64,000 bases of DNA from Ipomoea triloba (lineage: Eukaryota > Streptophyta > Magnoliopsida > Solanales > Convolvulaceae). Below the pieces are notes generated by a model. It was not told the origin of the DNA, searched no databases, and saw only the letters and a list, made by a program, of their open reading frames with translations. Position numbers and translations under genes: made by a program. Location of the stretch: NCBI RefSeq assembly GCF_003576645.1, contig NC_044920.1:1509552-1573551 (forward strand), read 5' to 3'. This document shows, piece by piece, positions 45,521 through 56,500 of the stretch. Each line of letters begins with the position of its first letter. The stretch's first letter is position 1.

Positions 45521-46969
45521 CTAACGTCTTCTACAAGTTGCGATGCTGTGCGAGTCGCGAAGTAGAAGATCTCTCATATCGTCTGGCGGCTGTTCCAGAA
45601 TCGTCGTTCCCCACTCCGCGTGCTGTCCTCGATTCGCAAGAAAGTCTGCACACTGGTTTCCCTCCCGGTACACATGATTTAGTTGGAATGTGTGGAACCG
45701 CTTCATAATATGCTTGCACTCCTTGATTAAGGTGTTCTCATGAGTAGTTGGTGCCGAATCGTTTTCCAGAGCTTGGATCATCGCCTCTGAGTCAGCTTCT
45801 AACATGATCTTATCAAAGCCTTGGTTTTTTGCAATTCGGAGACCCTCTCTAACACCCCATAATTCTGCCATGAAACTGTTGGTACACCCAATATTGGAGG
45901 TAAAACCCAACATCCAATCACCGTGATTGTCCCTGAAGAGACCTCCTGCGCTTGCCAGTCTCGAACTCGACTTCATCGCTCCATCTGTGTTGAGTTTTAC
46001 CATGCCGTGAGGAGGAGGAACCCATGCGACCCACTGTTGTTTGGCTATCAACGGACCATTATGTCTGAGAAGGAGGTGTTGTGCCTCCTTAGTATCTCCT
46101 GTGGCACGTCTGATCACCTCTCCCGCTGTAGTGTGAACATTGTTGAAGATGACATTGTTCCTTGTCAACCAGATATGCCACAGCATGTAGGGGAATATTG
46201 TCTACCAGATGATGCCCTTTCCCGTCGTTTTCACGTTCGAGCATGCCTTCTGTAACCATGAACTCATCGGGAGGTGACTGCTCGAATTGAAATCTGCCGG
46301 AGGTCCGGCCAGCTCCCATATGTCTTTCACCCGATCACATTGTCTGAAGAGATGATTAACGGTTTCATCGCCTGAATTGCAGAGCGGACAGATGGCGGAC
46401 TCTCCCAACCCCCTCCGCTTGCGTTCTTCATTTGTTAGCAGTCCATTGTTTAGAATCTTCCATATGAAGATCTTCACTTTCTCCACGCATGCTACTCGCC
46501 AAATCCAGTCTTGAGAATCCTCTGCATCACCAGATTCAATCAGAAAGGAAAAAGCTGAAGAGACAGAAACCTTACCTGAATTCGTGTAAGGCCATGTGAT
46601 CGTATCTTCCTGCAAGTCCTCTTCGGGGATAGGGATCGCACGGACTACATCGACCAGATTTTGCAGAATGAACCGTTCCAGCGCCGTGGCATCCCAGGAT
46701 TTTTGAACATTAATCAGATCTTTTACTCTGATCCCCTCGCAGTTGGGTGGAATGATGCAGTCCGGGCTGGAGCTGAGGGTGATATTGCCAATCCACCTGT
46801 CGTGCCATATATTAATCGAGTGGCCGTTGCCAATCTTCCATCTAACTCCTTGAGCCAGAATGTTACGGCCTTTCAAAATGCTTCTCCACCCCCAAGACCC
46901 GTTACTGCTTGGAGACAGGTTCAAGAAGTCGGACTGTTTAACATACTTTTCTCTTAGGGCTTTAACCTA
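45521..46969 (-). pseudogene. LINE ORF2, 3' third: zinc-binding and RNase H regions
   Basis: This is one continuous frame apart from two nonsense codons: TAG at 46967-46969 (a Trp position by context) and TAG at 46202-46204. The 5' piece carries the reverse-transcriptase zinc-binding region (CPLCNSGDETVNHLFRQC). The 3' piece carries an RVT_3 RNase H domain (LNTDGA, MAELWGVREGL, LEADSEAMI, NQCADFLAN), with the D, E, D and D expected for activity. The frame ends at 45521, about 30 bp before the poly-A. Confidence 0.85.
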
Positions 46970-47114
46970 GAGTTTGTTCTGATTGGAGTAAACTTGCCAA
47001 GCCAATTTGGTGAGGAACGCCAGATTAAAGTCGCGAGCTTTCTTGAGACCTAGACCTCCCGCCGTTCGGGGCTTGCAAATGACATTCCAGTTGACCGTAT
47101 GAATCTTTCTTGAG

Positions 47115-49430
47115 TCAGTTTCTGCAAACTCTGTCAATGTCGTTGCAAATACTTACTGGGAGTGCCAGAGATTGCATAGAGTAGGTAGGGATCGTGGCAA
47201 GCGAGGATTGGACTAGAACCCTCCGGCCGGCCATGGAGAGTGAGTTGGCTTTCCAGGCTGTGAGTTTTCTTCTCATTTTATCCACCACCGAGGAGAACGT
47301 TTGTTTCGAAACCCGTTTATGCAGCATGGGGATACCCAAGTAAGTACCCAGGTTAGGCGAAAGGGGGATCTGTAAGCTCTCGCTAATGAGTCTCTTTGTA
47401 CCTGCATCCAAATTGGGTGAGCAATAAACAAGAGATTTAGAAAGATTAACCTTTAGGCCCGATGCTTTGCTGAAATTATTCAGACACTCCATCATGATCT
47501 TTGCTTGTCTTTCGGTTGCTTCTCCAAACAGCATAAGATTGTCCGCAAAGAAGAGATGCGAGATGCCTATGCCTCCTCTAGAGATGCGGATCGGTTTCCA
47601 GTGGCCGTTGTTGACTTCTCTTTGGATGTCGTAGGCTAGACGTTCCATGACCAGGTTGAAAAGATAGGGTGCGAGTGGATCTCCTTGACGCAAACCCCGA
47701 CCCGGTGTGAAGGGTGGGAGTCTACCACCGTTCCATAGGATAGATATCTCACTTTCCCGCAAGGCAAATAGGATGAGATTAATCAATCGTCTTGGGAAAC
47801 CAAAATCAGCTAGTGTGTTTTCAAGGAATGTCCAGGACACACTATCATAAGCTTTGTGCAGATCAATCTTAAGAATCATTAGGCCTTTCTTCCCTTTCTT
47901 GGTGTTCATCGTATGTATCACCTCTTGTGTGAGAATCACGTTATCCATAGTTGATCGACCCGGTAAAAAACTGTTTTGGTGCGGGCCGATAAGGTTGCAC
48001 ATGAGGGGTCTAAGTCTGTTGACTAAAACTTTGGAGATGACTTTGAAACCCACGTTGAGGAGGGTAATCGGCCTAAAGTCTGCTGCTGTTTTCGGTGTGT
48101 CTTTCTTCGGAATTAGTGTCATGAAAGCTTGAAGGAGGTCCGTGTTGACTGACCCGTTGTTCAGAGCCTGATTGACCATGTTTGTCATCGCCTGACCAAT
48201 CTCAACCCAGTAGTGTTGATAGAACGCCGCTGGGATACCATCAGGTCCAGGACTACCGTACTTTTTCATTCCAAAGATAGCTTTCTTTACCTCCTCACAA
48301 GAAGCTACTCCCACCAATCTAATGGCCATGGAATTTTGGATTTTAATATTGTCGTTAATCGGTGTTAGCTGCACATTTTCCACTTCTGCCATCCTGTAAA
48401 AAAGGGAAGAGAAATAGTCAGTAATGTGGCTAGTCAACAACGCTGGGTCGTCAGTCCAAGACCCCTGGAGTTTGAGGAATCTAATGCGGCTTTTATTTCT
48501 TTTGATCAGTGCCGCATTATGGTAGAACCGGGTGTTTCTATCTCCTTCTTTGATCCAATCTGTTCTAGCTTTTTGAAACCAGTGCGTTTCCTCTTGGTCA
48601 AGAACTTCGTTCAGTTCCTTGATCAAAAGTCTTTCTTGTTTCTGAAGGTACGCCGACGTATTAAAATTACTAGCGCTCTGGATCCCATGAATTCTATTTT
48701 CAATCCATCTCTTATGCTTGAAAATGTTGCCAAACACATTCTTGTTCCAGTCCAGGCTCCGCTTGGTAATGTTACCAATAATATGTACGAAGTCTTGGCT
48801 ATCATTCGAGGTTGCTTCTTCCCAAATGTGTTTATAGTTATCTCTGTTTAACCAAGCTGCTTCAAACCGGATTGGCCGGTTATTTCTGCCTGGCGGGTTC
48901 CCTGCTTCTTCAAGAAAGAGAATGGGATTATGGTCTGAGTACAACCTCGGAAGGACGAGGACTTTGGCCTCGGGAAAATCCATCTGAGCTTTAATGTTCC
49001 ATAAGACCTTGTCTAACTGTCTCCTTTGAATCACTCTGTTTCCTAAGACGCGGCACCACGTAAAACGGGGACCCGAAGCCCCCGGGTCAAACAGCCCACA
49101 ATCATTATAACGGTTGACAAAGTTTTGAAGACAATTTTCATTAATACCATCACTACCCCATTGTTCCTCCGCGGAGGCGATATCATTGAGGTCTCCCATA
49201 ACAATCCAAAGTCCCTGTATAACACTAGAGAAGGACTTACAATTTTCCCAAAACCTGCACTTAGCAATCATGTTAGGTCTAACATAGGCAAAAGAAATAA
49301 AGTAGTCTCCCAGTCTATTCTTCACTTTAGTGTGAATGACTTGGGAATTATGACTAATAACATCTAGATCAATGAGACCACCTTTCCAGAAGAGAAGGAG
49401 GCCCCCCGCAAAACCTAAAGGATCAACCAT
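47115..49430 (-). pseudogene. LINE ORF2, endonuclease remainder and reverse transcriptase
   Basis: A 771-codon open stretch. The endonuclease part has MGDLNDIAS, SGPRFTW and SDHNPI. The reverse transcriptase has GSPGPDGIPAAFY, FRPITLLNVGFK, ILKIDLHKAYDSV and GLRQGDPLAPYLFN. The usual FADD catalytic motif reads FADN (Asn codon at 47538-47540), which should abolish polymerisation. The stretch begins inside a 71-bp tandem duplication and ends (DRVCRN then TGA at 47115-47117) at a frameshift or deletion before the next recognisable segment. Confidence 0.9.
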
Positions 49431-49522
49431 GAAATGATTAGAATAACCTAACCTTTCCAGAAGAGAAGGAGGCCCCCCGCAAAACCTAAAGGATCAACCA
49501 TGAAATGATTAGAATAACCTAA
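49381..49522 (-). repeat. 71-bp tandem duplication that frameshifts LINE ORF2
   Basis: Units 49381-49451 and 49452-49522 are identical (each starting cctttccagaagagaaggag on the plus strand). 71 is not a multiple of three, so the endonuclease frame breaks here. The same double unit is present in the second copy at about 53790-53931. Confidence 0.95.
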
Positions 49523-49675
49523 CCTGTTGGCCAAATCGATCATTTTTTGGCCCTTATTCGACCGAATCTCTAGCAGACAGATAGCATCGACTTTAGTGGT
49601 GGTGAGAAGTTCTTTAACATGTTTTCTCACCCGACTGTTGGCGACACCTCTGCAGTTCCAAGAGATGATCTTCAT
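49448..49675 (-). pseudogene. LINE ORF2, N-terminal endonuclease fragment
   Basis: Starts MKIISWNCRGVAN, the classical AP-endonuclease start of plant L1 ORF2, and includes a conserved Glu region (CLLEIRSNKG). Its ATG overlaps the ORF1 stop in an ATGA arrangement (49672-49675), suggesting translation by reinitiation. It runs out of frame in the 71-bp duplication. Confidence 0.9.
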
Positions 49676-51219
49676 GGAGACGGGTTGGCCGGAAGGGAAG
49701 TTTGGCCACCGCCTTCCCCAGGCGTAAAACGAGAAGTGGACCCCACGTTACCCGTGTGATGGGCCCCTGCAGTCTGCATGTTGGAAGCCAAGGGCTGACT
49801 TCCAAACTGGAAGTAACCAACATTCCCAGAGTTACCTGTGTTACCAACCCCACTACTGGTAGTGTGGGGTGTCATCTGAGGCGCTGGACCTCTATTATTT
49901 GTTGCTGTTTCTCTGCCTCTGCTACTCATAAGTGAATTCCCACGTCCTCGAACATTAGTGTTGGGATAATTGGGATTTCCAGCGCCGGCTCTCCTATCTT
50001 TCTCGGTACGTGAAAAAGTTAATTTGCGGAACTGATTCGGAGAATTAGCGGACTTACCTTTAGCGTTCTCTTGTGTCATCTGCGACGTTCTTCTGACCGG
50101 GGCGGCGGTATGGCCATCTCCCTCCACTTCGGCTGCTAGTGGTTGGAATTTGTTACCTCTGTTAACCGGTGGTCGGTCTGTCTTTTTCGAGTGGCGATGC
50201 CCCTTGGATGCGTCAGTCTGCGTCTTCTTTCTAGTCACAAGCATCCACGTACCATATCTTTGTTTAGCTTGAGTTGGTGTTACCATCGGCGGTACAGGTT
50301 CCGATTGGGGTTCCTTTTCCGTATCGTTCGCCGGTGGAGTGTTCATATCCATCGTTGCAGTTTCCGGTTCCTTGTGTTTATTATGCGGGCATTGTTGTTC
50401 CCTATGTCCGACCACTCCGCAACCGAAGCATACGACGTGCAACCCTTCATACTCAATGATTTGCACCTCATTCCCCACCAACACTTCGGAAATCAGCAGC
50501 TTGTTTAGATCAACTTCCACCGCTGCTCTTGCGTACCTCCCCTTTTCTCGTGCAATCGTGGTGCGGTCAAGCTTGAGAGGTTTTCCCACATTTTCCAAGA
50601 TACTCTTGATCGTATCATTCCGGAAGTATTCAACCGATAACTCTGGTAAACGTACCCAGACTGCCATCTTCTCAAACTTGGATGTTCGAGCTTTGAAGTT
50701 AGGGACCCATCGTTGAGTTAGCAAGTAGTTATCGAAGATCTTCCAGGGGCCGTCAAGAAGGACGTGAAGGTAGTCGGTTTTGTTGTCGAAGCGAGCGACA
50801 AAGCACCCGAACCCTATATCGATGAGGTGGAGATGACCCTGCAGATTCCACATCACTGGAAGGCGTTGATTCAATATGCTGAAGCTCACATTCTTGCCCA
50901 AATATTTAATGATTAGGGCTAGTTTCCATTCGCTACACAGTTCCTTGCGAAGTTCTTTTGAGAAGACAACTCTCAGTCGTCCATCTGATTTGTCAGCCAT
51001 GTCCATCTCAGCATCCGACTCGATCTCTGGATCTTCGAACGCCCATTCGTGCGTTTCCACCCTGGAATCTACGTTAGCATTGAGCGGGGGTTGAGAGGAA
51101 ACCGTGTCAGCAAAGGTACGTTTCACGGTTCGAACTTTCTTGGTAGATCGCGTTGAGTGTTCGTCTACGTTCATCGTTTCGTCTGTCGTCGGGTTTTCTG
51201 CATCTTCCAGCGACTGCAT
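49672..51219 (-). CDS. LINE ORF1, nucleic-acid-binding protein (intact)
   Basis: 515 residues without interruption. It contains a DUF4283-like region (about 75-245; WKLALIIKYLGKNVSF, GPWKIFDNYLLTQRW, VWVRLPELSVEYF), then a CCHC zinc knuckle (CFGCGVVGHREQQC) and a low-complexity Gly/Asn/Thr-rich C-terminal half. Such proteins bind the LINE RNA and form the retrotransposition particle. The stop overlaps the ORF2 ATG. An identical frame is at 54081-55628. Confidence 0.9.
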   Translation of the reverse strand: MQSLEDAENPTTDETMNVDEHSTRSTKKVRTVKRTFADTVSSQPPLNANVDSRVETHEWAFEDPEIESDAEMDMADKSDGRLRVVFSKELRKELCSEWKLALIIKYLGKNVSFSILNQRLPVMWNLQGHLHLIDIGFGCFVARFDNKTDYLHVLLDGPWKIFDNYLLTQRWVPNFKARTSKFEKMAVWVRLPELSVEYFRNDTIKSILENVGKPLKLDRTTIAREKGRYARAAVEVDLNKLLISEVLVGNEVQIIEYEGLHVVCFGCGVVGHREQQCPHNKHKEPETATMDMNTPPANDTEKEPQSEPVPPMVTPTQAKQRYGTWMLVTRKKTQTDASKGHRHSKKTDRPPVNRGNKFQPLAAEVEGDGHTAAPVRRTSQMTQENAKGKSANSPNQFRKLTFSRTEKDRRAGAGNPNYPNTNVRGRGNSLMSSRGRETATNNRGPAPQMTPHTTSSGVGNTGNSGNVGYFQFGSQPLASNMQTAGAHHTGNVGSTSRFTPGEGGGQTSLPANPSP

Positions 51220-51382
51220 CGTGCCCTTCCGCCGCCCGCCGCCGCTAACGGCTAGGGACGGAAGAGAGAAGTTACCTTAAAAAACCAGAAAAAACGTATG
51301 GAAACCCTAGAGTCTAGAGAGCGTTTTTTCCCCGTCGGTATTTTCACTTTGATATTATATCTTGTATATTGATGTAAATAAT

Positions 51383-51489
51383 AAATGACTGAAAGTTTAC
51401 ATACTTGAACAACCATTTATGTGAATTGATAATTTATAACGAATTTGAGAATTATGAAATTGTCAATGTACCATTTTGAGTATTATCTC
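51383..51489. mobile_element. right half of the MITE interrupted by the LINE
   Basis: Contains gaatttgagaattatgaaat and ends gtattatctc; its inverse is found at 45339-45478. Confidence 0.7.
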
Positions 51490-53095
51490 ATATTTCTAGG
51501 TTTCTCATCTCATTGTAAAACTTTGAGTGTGTCGTAAAAATAAAAAATTCCTCTACAAAGTGCCAAAATCTTGCTTTTATAGTTGCCTCCCAAGTGGAAA
51601 CAAAATATACGTGATGGATAGATGAAATGACAAATGATCGTTGTAGCATCATTTTGGAGGTTGCCGCACGCTACTGCAACTTTTTGTCACGTCAATTTTT
51701 CTTTTGCATATAATAAATAAGCTTCTTGTTATAGATTTAATTAAGAGTTGAATTAAGAACTATATGTATCAAGTCATTTGAGTGAACAATCTTACCAAAT
51801 TGTCAGGCCAATACTCCCAAATTTTTAATGGGATACTTTTTTATTTCATGAGTTGTTCCTAGTATGGGAGACCCAGTGGGCTGGGGGTATGGCCACAATA
51901 GACAAAACAAAACAACATTAATTGCAACTAAGACTTTGTGAGGGCGAGTTGGTTCTTGCCCCAGCACAAACCAATGAGGTATAGTGTAAGAAAGGTCATA
52001 ATATAAGCCATTTCCTCTACAATAGACAAGTGAAAAGCTATGTAAAAAGGAATTGAAATCTGTTGAAAAATCACATGCAATGCAAGACTGATGAATATGG
52101 CCACCAATCACAATTAAGTTTGTAAAATTAAAGGCGGTTAGCCACGCTCCCATTTCATCGAGCTGTAACATGCTATTTGAATGAGATATATTTTTATTTA
52201 AAATTGAGTAATTGAGGTTACACAAAATCGGAGTCAAAAAGAGGAAAAAGTTTAATATTAAAAAAATCTTCTATCAGTGTAATAGAATTTAGTGAAATTT
52301 CTTTTGTATCGTATAACTGTACAAGAAACGAATTTCATTTGTGTATGTGGTCCCGAAAGATATATGGTACTCTATTCCATTACATACATGGATTGGGTCA
52401 AAAAATCAGACCAGCCTCTCTTGAAATCCTGGATATGTACTAACTTTTTAGTAAATTACAATTATTTTATTTTATTTTATTAGTAATTTGTCCGGTCTCT
52501 ACATCTTTAGTTAATAGCAATTTAAAAAAAAAAAAATTGTAATCCGTTGTCTACATCTTTACTTAAAAATAAGAAATTAGGTCTACCAAGTCACTTGAGC
52601 GTGTCTTCTTGAAAGATAAAATTCATAAGTCCTCTACAAAGTGCCAAAATTTCGCTTCTGTACTTGCTTCCCAAGTGGAAACAAAATATACGTGATAGAT
52701 ATATGAAATGAAAAATAATAAATGATATTGTCAACATCACTTTGGAGGTTGCCACACGTTACTGGAACTTTCTGACATAAAATTGTTCTTTATAGCTTTA
52801 ATACAGTTAATTGAGGAACTAGATATACCAAGTCACCTAAATGAACAATCCTACAAAACTGTTAAGCCAATACTCTCGAGTTTTCAATGGGATACCTTTT
52901 CATTTCCCGAGTTGTTCCTAGTATGCTGGGCTCAATGTGCTAGTACCAATGCAAAACAACATTAATCGCAGCAAAGATTTTGTGATAAGTTTCAAAAATC
53001 ATCCTTGGTGGGGTGAATTGGTTCTTGCCCCAACATAAGCGAATAATGTTGTATAGTGTAAAACATGCATTTGTTATCCTCGTGTTTTACAGAGT
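51490..53095. repeat. two diverged copies of an unrecognised about 450-bp block
   Basis: Blocks at about 51545-52010 and 52615-53080 share, in order, cctctacaaagtgccaaaat, caagtggaaacaaaatatac, ttggaggttgcc, gttgttcctagtatg, and ggttcttgcccca. A third, more diverged copy is at about 58570-59000. The minus-strand frame at 51803-52237 (144 residues) lies here and resembles nothing I know. The block could be a decayed exon family or a repeat. Confidence 0.55.
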
Positions 53096-53104
53096 AGGGT
53101 GAAC

Positions 53105-53522
53105 AGAATTTTTTGCATATTTAGTCCCACGACTATAGTGGCACTTGTAGGATTGGTCCACAACTTTCAAACTTTGTAATTTTGGTCCATGACTATTGTT
53201 TTTGTTGCAAAAATGGTCCTTCCGGCGCCGGAAAACAAAAACCGGTGGATTTTCCGGCAATATTTTGCCGGAAAAAAAAATCGACATATTTTCCGTCAAT
53301 TTCTCGCTGAAAAAAAATTCTCCTTTCAAATAGGATTAAAATTGACATTTCTGGCAGTAGGATTTTTGACATTTGGTACTAAAAAAAAATTGACATTTCT
53401 AAAAAATTAATTTAGTTTACTTTTTATTCAAAATTGACATTTCTAAAAAAATTCCCCTTTGTGTTGGCAGATGTTCCTATTGGGCAAAATTATTCAAATA
53501 TTATTTTTACTTTCTAGTTTAA
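53105..53522. mobile_element. truncated copy of the MULE-like element (left part only)
   Basis: This equals 57514-57931 and stops at the N (53523), with no right terminal repeat. The truncation coincides with the edge of the 4.4-kb duplication, so it is probably an assembly effect. Confidence 0.8.
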
Positions 53523-53523
53523 N
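53523..53523. other. single N: likely unresolved contig join
   Basis: One undetermined base separates two apparently identical 4,408-bp stretches. Sequence jumps here from inside a MULE to inside LINE ORF2. Confidence 0.85.
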
Positions 53524-56500
53524 TGACAAAGTTTTGAAGACAATTTTCATTAATACCATCACTACCCCATTGTTCCTCCGCGGAGGCGATATCATTGAGG
53601 TCTCCCATAACAATCCAAAGTCCCTGTATAACACTAGAGAAGGACTTACAATTTTCCCAAAACCTGCACTTAGCAATCATGTTAGGTCTAACATAGGCAA
53701 AAGAAATAAAGTAGTCTCCCAGTCTATTCTTCACTTTAGTGTGAATGACTTGGGAATTATGACTAATAACATCTAGATCAATGAGACCACCTTTCCAGAA
53801 GAGAAGGAGGCCCCCCGCAAAACCTAAAGGATCAACCATGAAATGATTAGAATAACCTAACCTTTCCAGAAGAGAAGGAGGCCCCCCGCAAAACCTAAAG
53901 GATCAACCATGAAATGATTAGAATAACCTAACCTGTTGGCCAAATCGATCATTTTTTGGCCCTTATTCGACCGAATCTCTAGCAGACAGATAGCATCGAC
54001 TTTAGTGGTGGTGAGAAGTTCTTTAACATGTTTTCTCACCCGACTGTTGGCGACACCTCTGCAGTTCCAAGAGATGATCTTCATGGAGACGGGTTGGCCG
54101 GAAGGGAAGTTTGGCCACCGCCTTCCCCAGGCGTAAAACGAGAAGTGGACCCCACGTTACCCGTGTGATGGGCCCCTGCAGTCTGCATGTTGGAAGCCAA
54201 GGGCTGACTTCCAAACTGGAAGTAACCAACATTCCCAGAGTTACCTGTGTTACCAACCCCACTACTGGTAGTGTGGGGTGTCATCTGAGGCGCTGGACCT
54301 CTATTATTTGTTGCTGTTTCTCTGCCTCTGCTACTCATAAGTGAATTCCCACGTCCTCGAACATTAGTGTTGGGATAATTGGGATTTCCAGCGCCGGCTC
54401 TCCTATCTTTCTCGGTACGTGAAAAAGTTAATTTGCGGAACTGATTCGGAGAATTAGCGGACTTACCTTTAGCGTTCTCTTGTGTCATCTGCGACGTTCT
54501 TCTGACCGGGGCGGCGGTATGGCCATCTCCCTCCACTTCGGCTGCTAGTGGTTGGAATTTGTTACCTCTGTTAACCGGTGGTCGGTCTGTCTTTTTCGAG
54601 TGGCGATGCCCCTTGGATGCGTCAGTCTGCGTCTTCTTTCTAGTCACAAGCATCCACGTACCATATCTTTGTTTAGCTTGAGTTGGTGTTACCATCGGCG
54701 GTACAGGTTCCGATTGGGGTTCCTTTTCCGTATCGTTCGCCGGTGGAGTGTTCATATCCATCGTTGCAGTTTCCGGTTCCTTGTGTTTATTATGCGGGCA
54801 TTGTTGTTCCCTATGTCCGACCACTCCGCAACCGAAGCATACGACGTGCAACCCTTCATACTCAATGATTTGCACCTCATTCCCCACCAACACTTCGGAA
54901 ATCAGCAGCTTGTTTAGATCAACTTCCACCGCTGCTCTTGCGTACCTCCCCTTTTCTCGTGCAATCGTGGTGCGGTCAAGCTTGAGAGGTTTTCCCACAT
55001 TTTCCAAGATACTCTTGATCGTATCATTCCGGAAGTATTCAACCGATAACTCTGGTAAACGTACCCAGACTGCCATCTTCTCAAACTTGGATGTTCGAGC
55101 TTTGAAGTTAGGGACCCATCGTTGAGTTAGCAAGTAGTTATCGAAGATCTTCCAGGGGCCGTCAAGAAGGACGTGAAGGTAGTCGGTTTTGTTGTCGAAG
55201 CGAGCGACAAAGCACCCGAACCCTATATCGATGAGGTGGAGATGACCCTGCAGATTCCACATCACTGGAAGGCGTTGATTCAATATGCTGAAGCTCACAT
55301 TCTTGCCCAAATATTTAATGATTAGGGCTAGTTTCCATTCGCTACACAGTTCCTTGCGAAGTTCTTTTGAGAAGACAACTCTCAGTCGTCCATCTGATTT
55401 GTCAGCCATGTCCATCTCAGCATCCGACTCGATCTCTGGATCTTCGAACGCCCATTCGTGCGTTTCCACCCTGGAATCTACGTTAGCATTGAGCGGGGGT
55501 TGAGAGGAAACCGTGTCAGCAAAGGTACGTTTCACGGTTCGAACTTTCTTGGTAGATCGCGTTGAGTGTTCGTCTACGTTCATCGTTTCGTCTGTCGTCG
55601 GGTTTTCTGCATCTTCCAGCGACTGCATCGTGCCCTTCCGCCGCCCGCCGCCGCTAACGGCTAGGGACGGAAGAGAGAAGTTACCTTAAAAAACCAGAAA
55701 AAACGTATGGAAACCCTAGAGTCTAGAGAGCGTTTTTTCCCCGTCGGTATTTTCACTTTGATATTATATCTTGTATATTGATGTAAATAATAAATGACTG
55801 AAAGTTTACATACTTGAACAACCATTTATGTGAATTGATAATTTATAACGAATTTGAGAATTATGAAATTGTCAATGTACCATTTTGAGTATTATCTCAT
55901 ATTTCTAGGTTTCTCATCTCATTGTAAAACTTTGAGTGTGTCGTAAAAATAAAAAATTCCTCTACAAAGTGCCAAAATCTTGCTTTTATAGTTGCCTCCC
56001 AAGTGGAAACAAAATATACGTGATGGATAGATGAAATGACAAATGATCGTTGTAGCATCATTTTGGAGGTTGCCGCACGCTACTGCAACTTTTTGTCACG
56101 TCAATTTTTCTTTTGCATATAATAAATAAGCTTCTTGTTATAGATTTAATTAAGAGTTGAATTAAGAACTATATGTATCAAGTCATTTGAGTGAACAATC
56201 TTACCAAATTGTCAGGCCAATACTCCCAAATTTTTAATGGGATACTTTTTTATTTCATGAGTTGTTCCTAGTATGGGAGACCCAGTGGGCTGGGGGTATG
56301 GCCACAATAGACAAAACAAAACAACATTAATTGCAACTAAGACTTTGTGAGGGCGAGTTGGTTCTTGCCCCAGCACAAACCAATGAGGTATAGTGTAAGA
56401 AAGGTCATAATATAAGCCATTTCCTCTACAATAGACAAGTGAAAAGCTATGTAAAAAGGAATTGAAATCTGTTGAAAAATCACATGCAATGCAAGACTGA

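Larger units (their letters stand above)
45479..51367 (-). mobile_element. L1-type LINE, 5.9 kb, 15-bp target duplication
   Basis: The element reads on the minus strand, from about 51367 to a poly-A tail (poly-T at 45478-45490). The direct repeat attgatgtaaataat lies at 45464-45478 and 51368-51382. ORF1 is intact and ORF2 is degraded. The 5'UTR is short (about 150 bp). The perfect target duplication and intact ORF1 suggest modest age, yet ORF2 carries several lesions. The part from 49115 on is repeated at 53524, in what is probably an assembly duplication. Confidence 0.95.

Noticed and set aside
46661..46957. Plus-strand open frames over the LINE
   Set aside because: They are antisense shadows of LINE ORF2.
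51803..52237. 144-residue minus-strand open frame as a gene
   Set aside because: No domain recognised, and the related blocks at 52.6 and 58.6 kb do not preserve the frame. Recorded as part of a repeat.
53524..55776. A second, independent LINE insertion
   Set aside because: It matches the first copy over flanking non-LINE DNA as well, starts abruptly at an N, and has no 3' end or left target repeat. A duplicated segment (probably artefactual) explains it.
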